Shown here piece by piece: positions 63,671 through 64,000 of a DNA stretch of 64,000 bases (positions within the stretch are counted from its first letter, which is position 1; each line of letters begins with the position of its first letter). The notes beneath the pieces are model-generated. The model saw only the letters and a program-made list of their open reading frames with translations. It was not told where the DNA came from and did no database searches. This stretch comes from Vreelandella jeotgali Hwa (GTDB taxonomy: Bacteria; Pseudomonadota; Gammaproteobacteria; Pseudomonadales; Halomonadaceae), in the NCBI RefSeq assembly GCF_000334215.1, contig NZ_AMQY01000001.1, positions 1 to 64,000 on the forward strand, in the 5' to 3' direction. The position numbers were made by a program, and so were the translations under genes.

Positions 63671-64000
63671 GGTGTACTCCTTTCGATGCGCGCTCGGTCG
63701 CTTTGGCTTCCTCGCTGACGTTTTCCCTTTTCTGCTGCGGATCGCCCGCGCGACTGCGTTGCGCCTCGTGCGCCTTGCGCAGGCGGCGCAGCAGTTCCAG
63801 CTCGGACTGGAAATCGACGTAGTGAGGCAGTTTGAGGTGCGAAACAAAGCCCGAGGATTCGACGTTGTCGGCGTGCGCCAGCACGAACTCAGCCTGCTGC
63901 GCCGGGCTTGTGACAGATTCGCCAAGCTCCTCGGCGCGCAGGGCGCGATCGACCAGCGCCATGGCCATGGTCTTGCGCTCGTTGTGGCCGAAGGCCAGGC
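63657..64000 (-). CDS. phnI: C-P lyase subunit PhnI (C-terminal part, runs off the window)
   Basis: The C-terminal about 113 residues: LVDRALRAEELGESVTSPAQ, then EFVLAHADNVESSGFVSHLK and LPHYVDFQSELELLRRLRKA, the known end of PhnI (nucleosidase subunit that makes the ribose-phosphonate from ATP). The 5' part and phnGH are expected beyond 64000. Confidence 0.95.
   Translation of the reverse strand, partial: LAFGHNERKTMAMALVDRALRAEELGESVTSPAQQAEFVLAHADNVESSGFVSHLKLPHYVDFQSELELLRRLRKAHEAQRSRAGDPQQKRENVSEEAKATERASKGVHHERL

Noticed and set aside
7990..64000. Right attachment site of the ssrA island
   Set aside because: I looked for a repeat of the last 20-25 bases of ssrA and found none by eye; a computed search would be decisive.

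Overview
The window reads as a chromosome segment of a halophilic gammaproteobacterium, most likely Halomonadaceae. The evidence is the 5' end of a Halomonas-like 16S rRNA gene at the left edge, the gammaproteobacterial order fur / bamE / rnfH / ratA / smpB / ssrA, and a tmRNA tag ANDENYAQGALAA. This is inference from recognised families; no database search was possible.

Layout. (1) 0-8 kb is core genome: 16S 5' end with its promoter and boxA, pssA, ilvC with divergent ilvY, fur, bamE, rnfH, ratA, smpB and ssrA. It is interrupted by one TnpB-type element between bamE and rnfH. (2) 8-15 kb starts at the 3' end of ssrA with a P4-type integrase and continues as a mosaic: a decayed helicase end, an AlpA-type regulator, a Fic protein, an IS481-family copy, a zinc-ribbon protein and a metallopeptidase-like protein. 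(3) 15-35 kb is a complete type I BREX phage-defence locus on the minus strand: brxA, brxB, brxC, pglX, pglZ, brxL. It carries three extra genes (DUF3800; a 106-residue protein; a DUF262-HNH protein). It is preceded by a small basic protein, a winged-helix protein, an SF2 helicase and a second AlpA gene. The two AlpA/helicase-end modules are inverted repeats flanking about 22 kb. (4) 35-39.5 kb is an IS graveyard with an Rpn nuclease and what looks like one end of a Mu/Tn7-class transposon. (5) 39.6-48.3 kb is a GC-rich, apparently Fur-controlled iron-siderophore cluster: TonB receptor, MFS exporter fused in frame to a substrate-binding protein, two FecCD permeases, an ATPase and a ferredoxin-like protein. 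(6) 48.3-50.4 kb is more IS debris. (7) 50.4-54.9 kb is an anaerobic ribonucleotide reductase operon behind tandem NrdR boxes. The glycyl-radical end of NrdD is a separate 53-residue gene, and a diverged second nrdG 3' fragment lies downstream. (8) 55-57.2 kb is phoBR behind a Pho box. (9) 57.6-58.7 kb is a second IS481 copy with a 6-bp target duplication. (10) 58.8-64 kb is a phosphonate C-P lyase operon, phnI(partial)-J-K-L-M-N-P, on the minus strand.

The most interesting items are the BREX locus with its unusual insert genes and AT-rich specificity segment in pglX, the split NrdD, the MFS-binding-protein fusion, the inverted AlpA modules, and the orphan transposon end with three spaced repeats.
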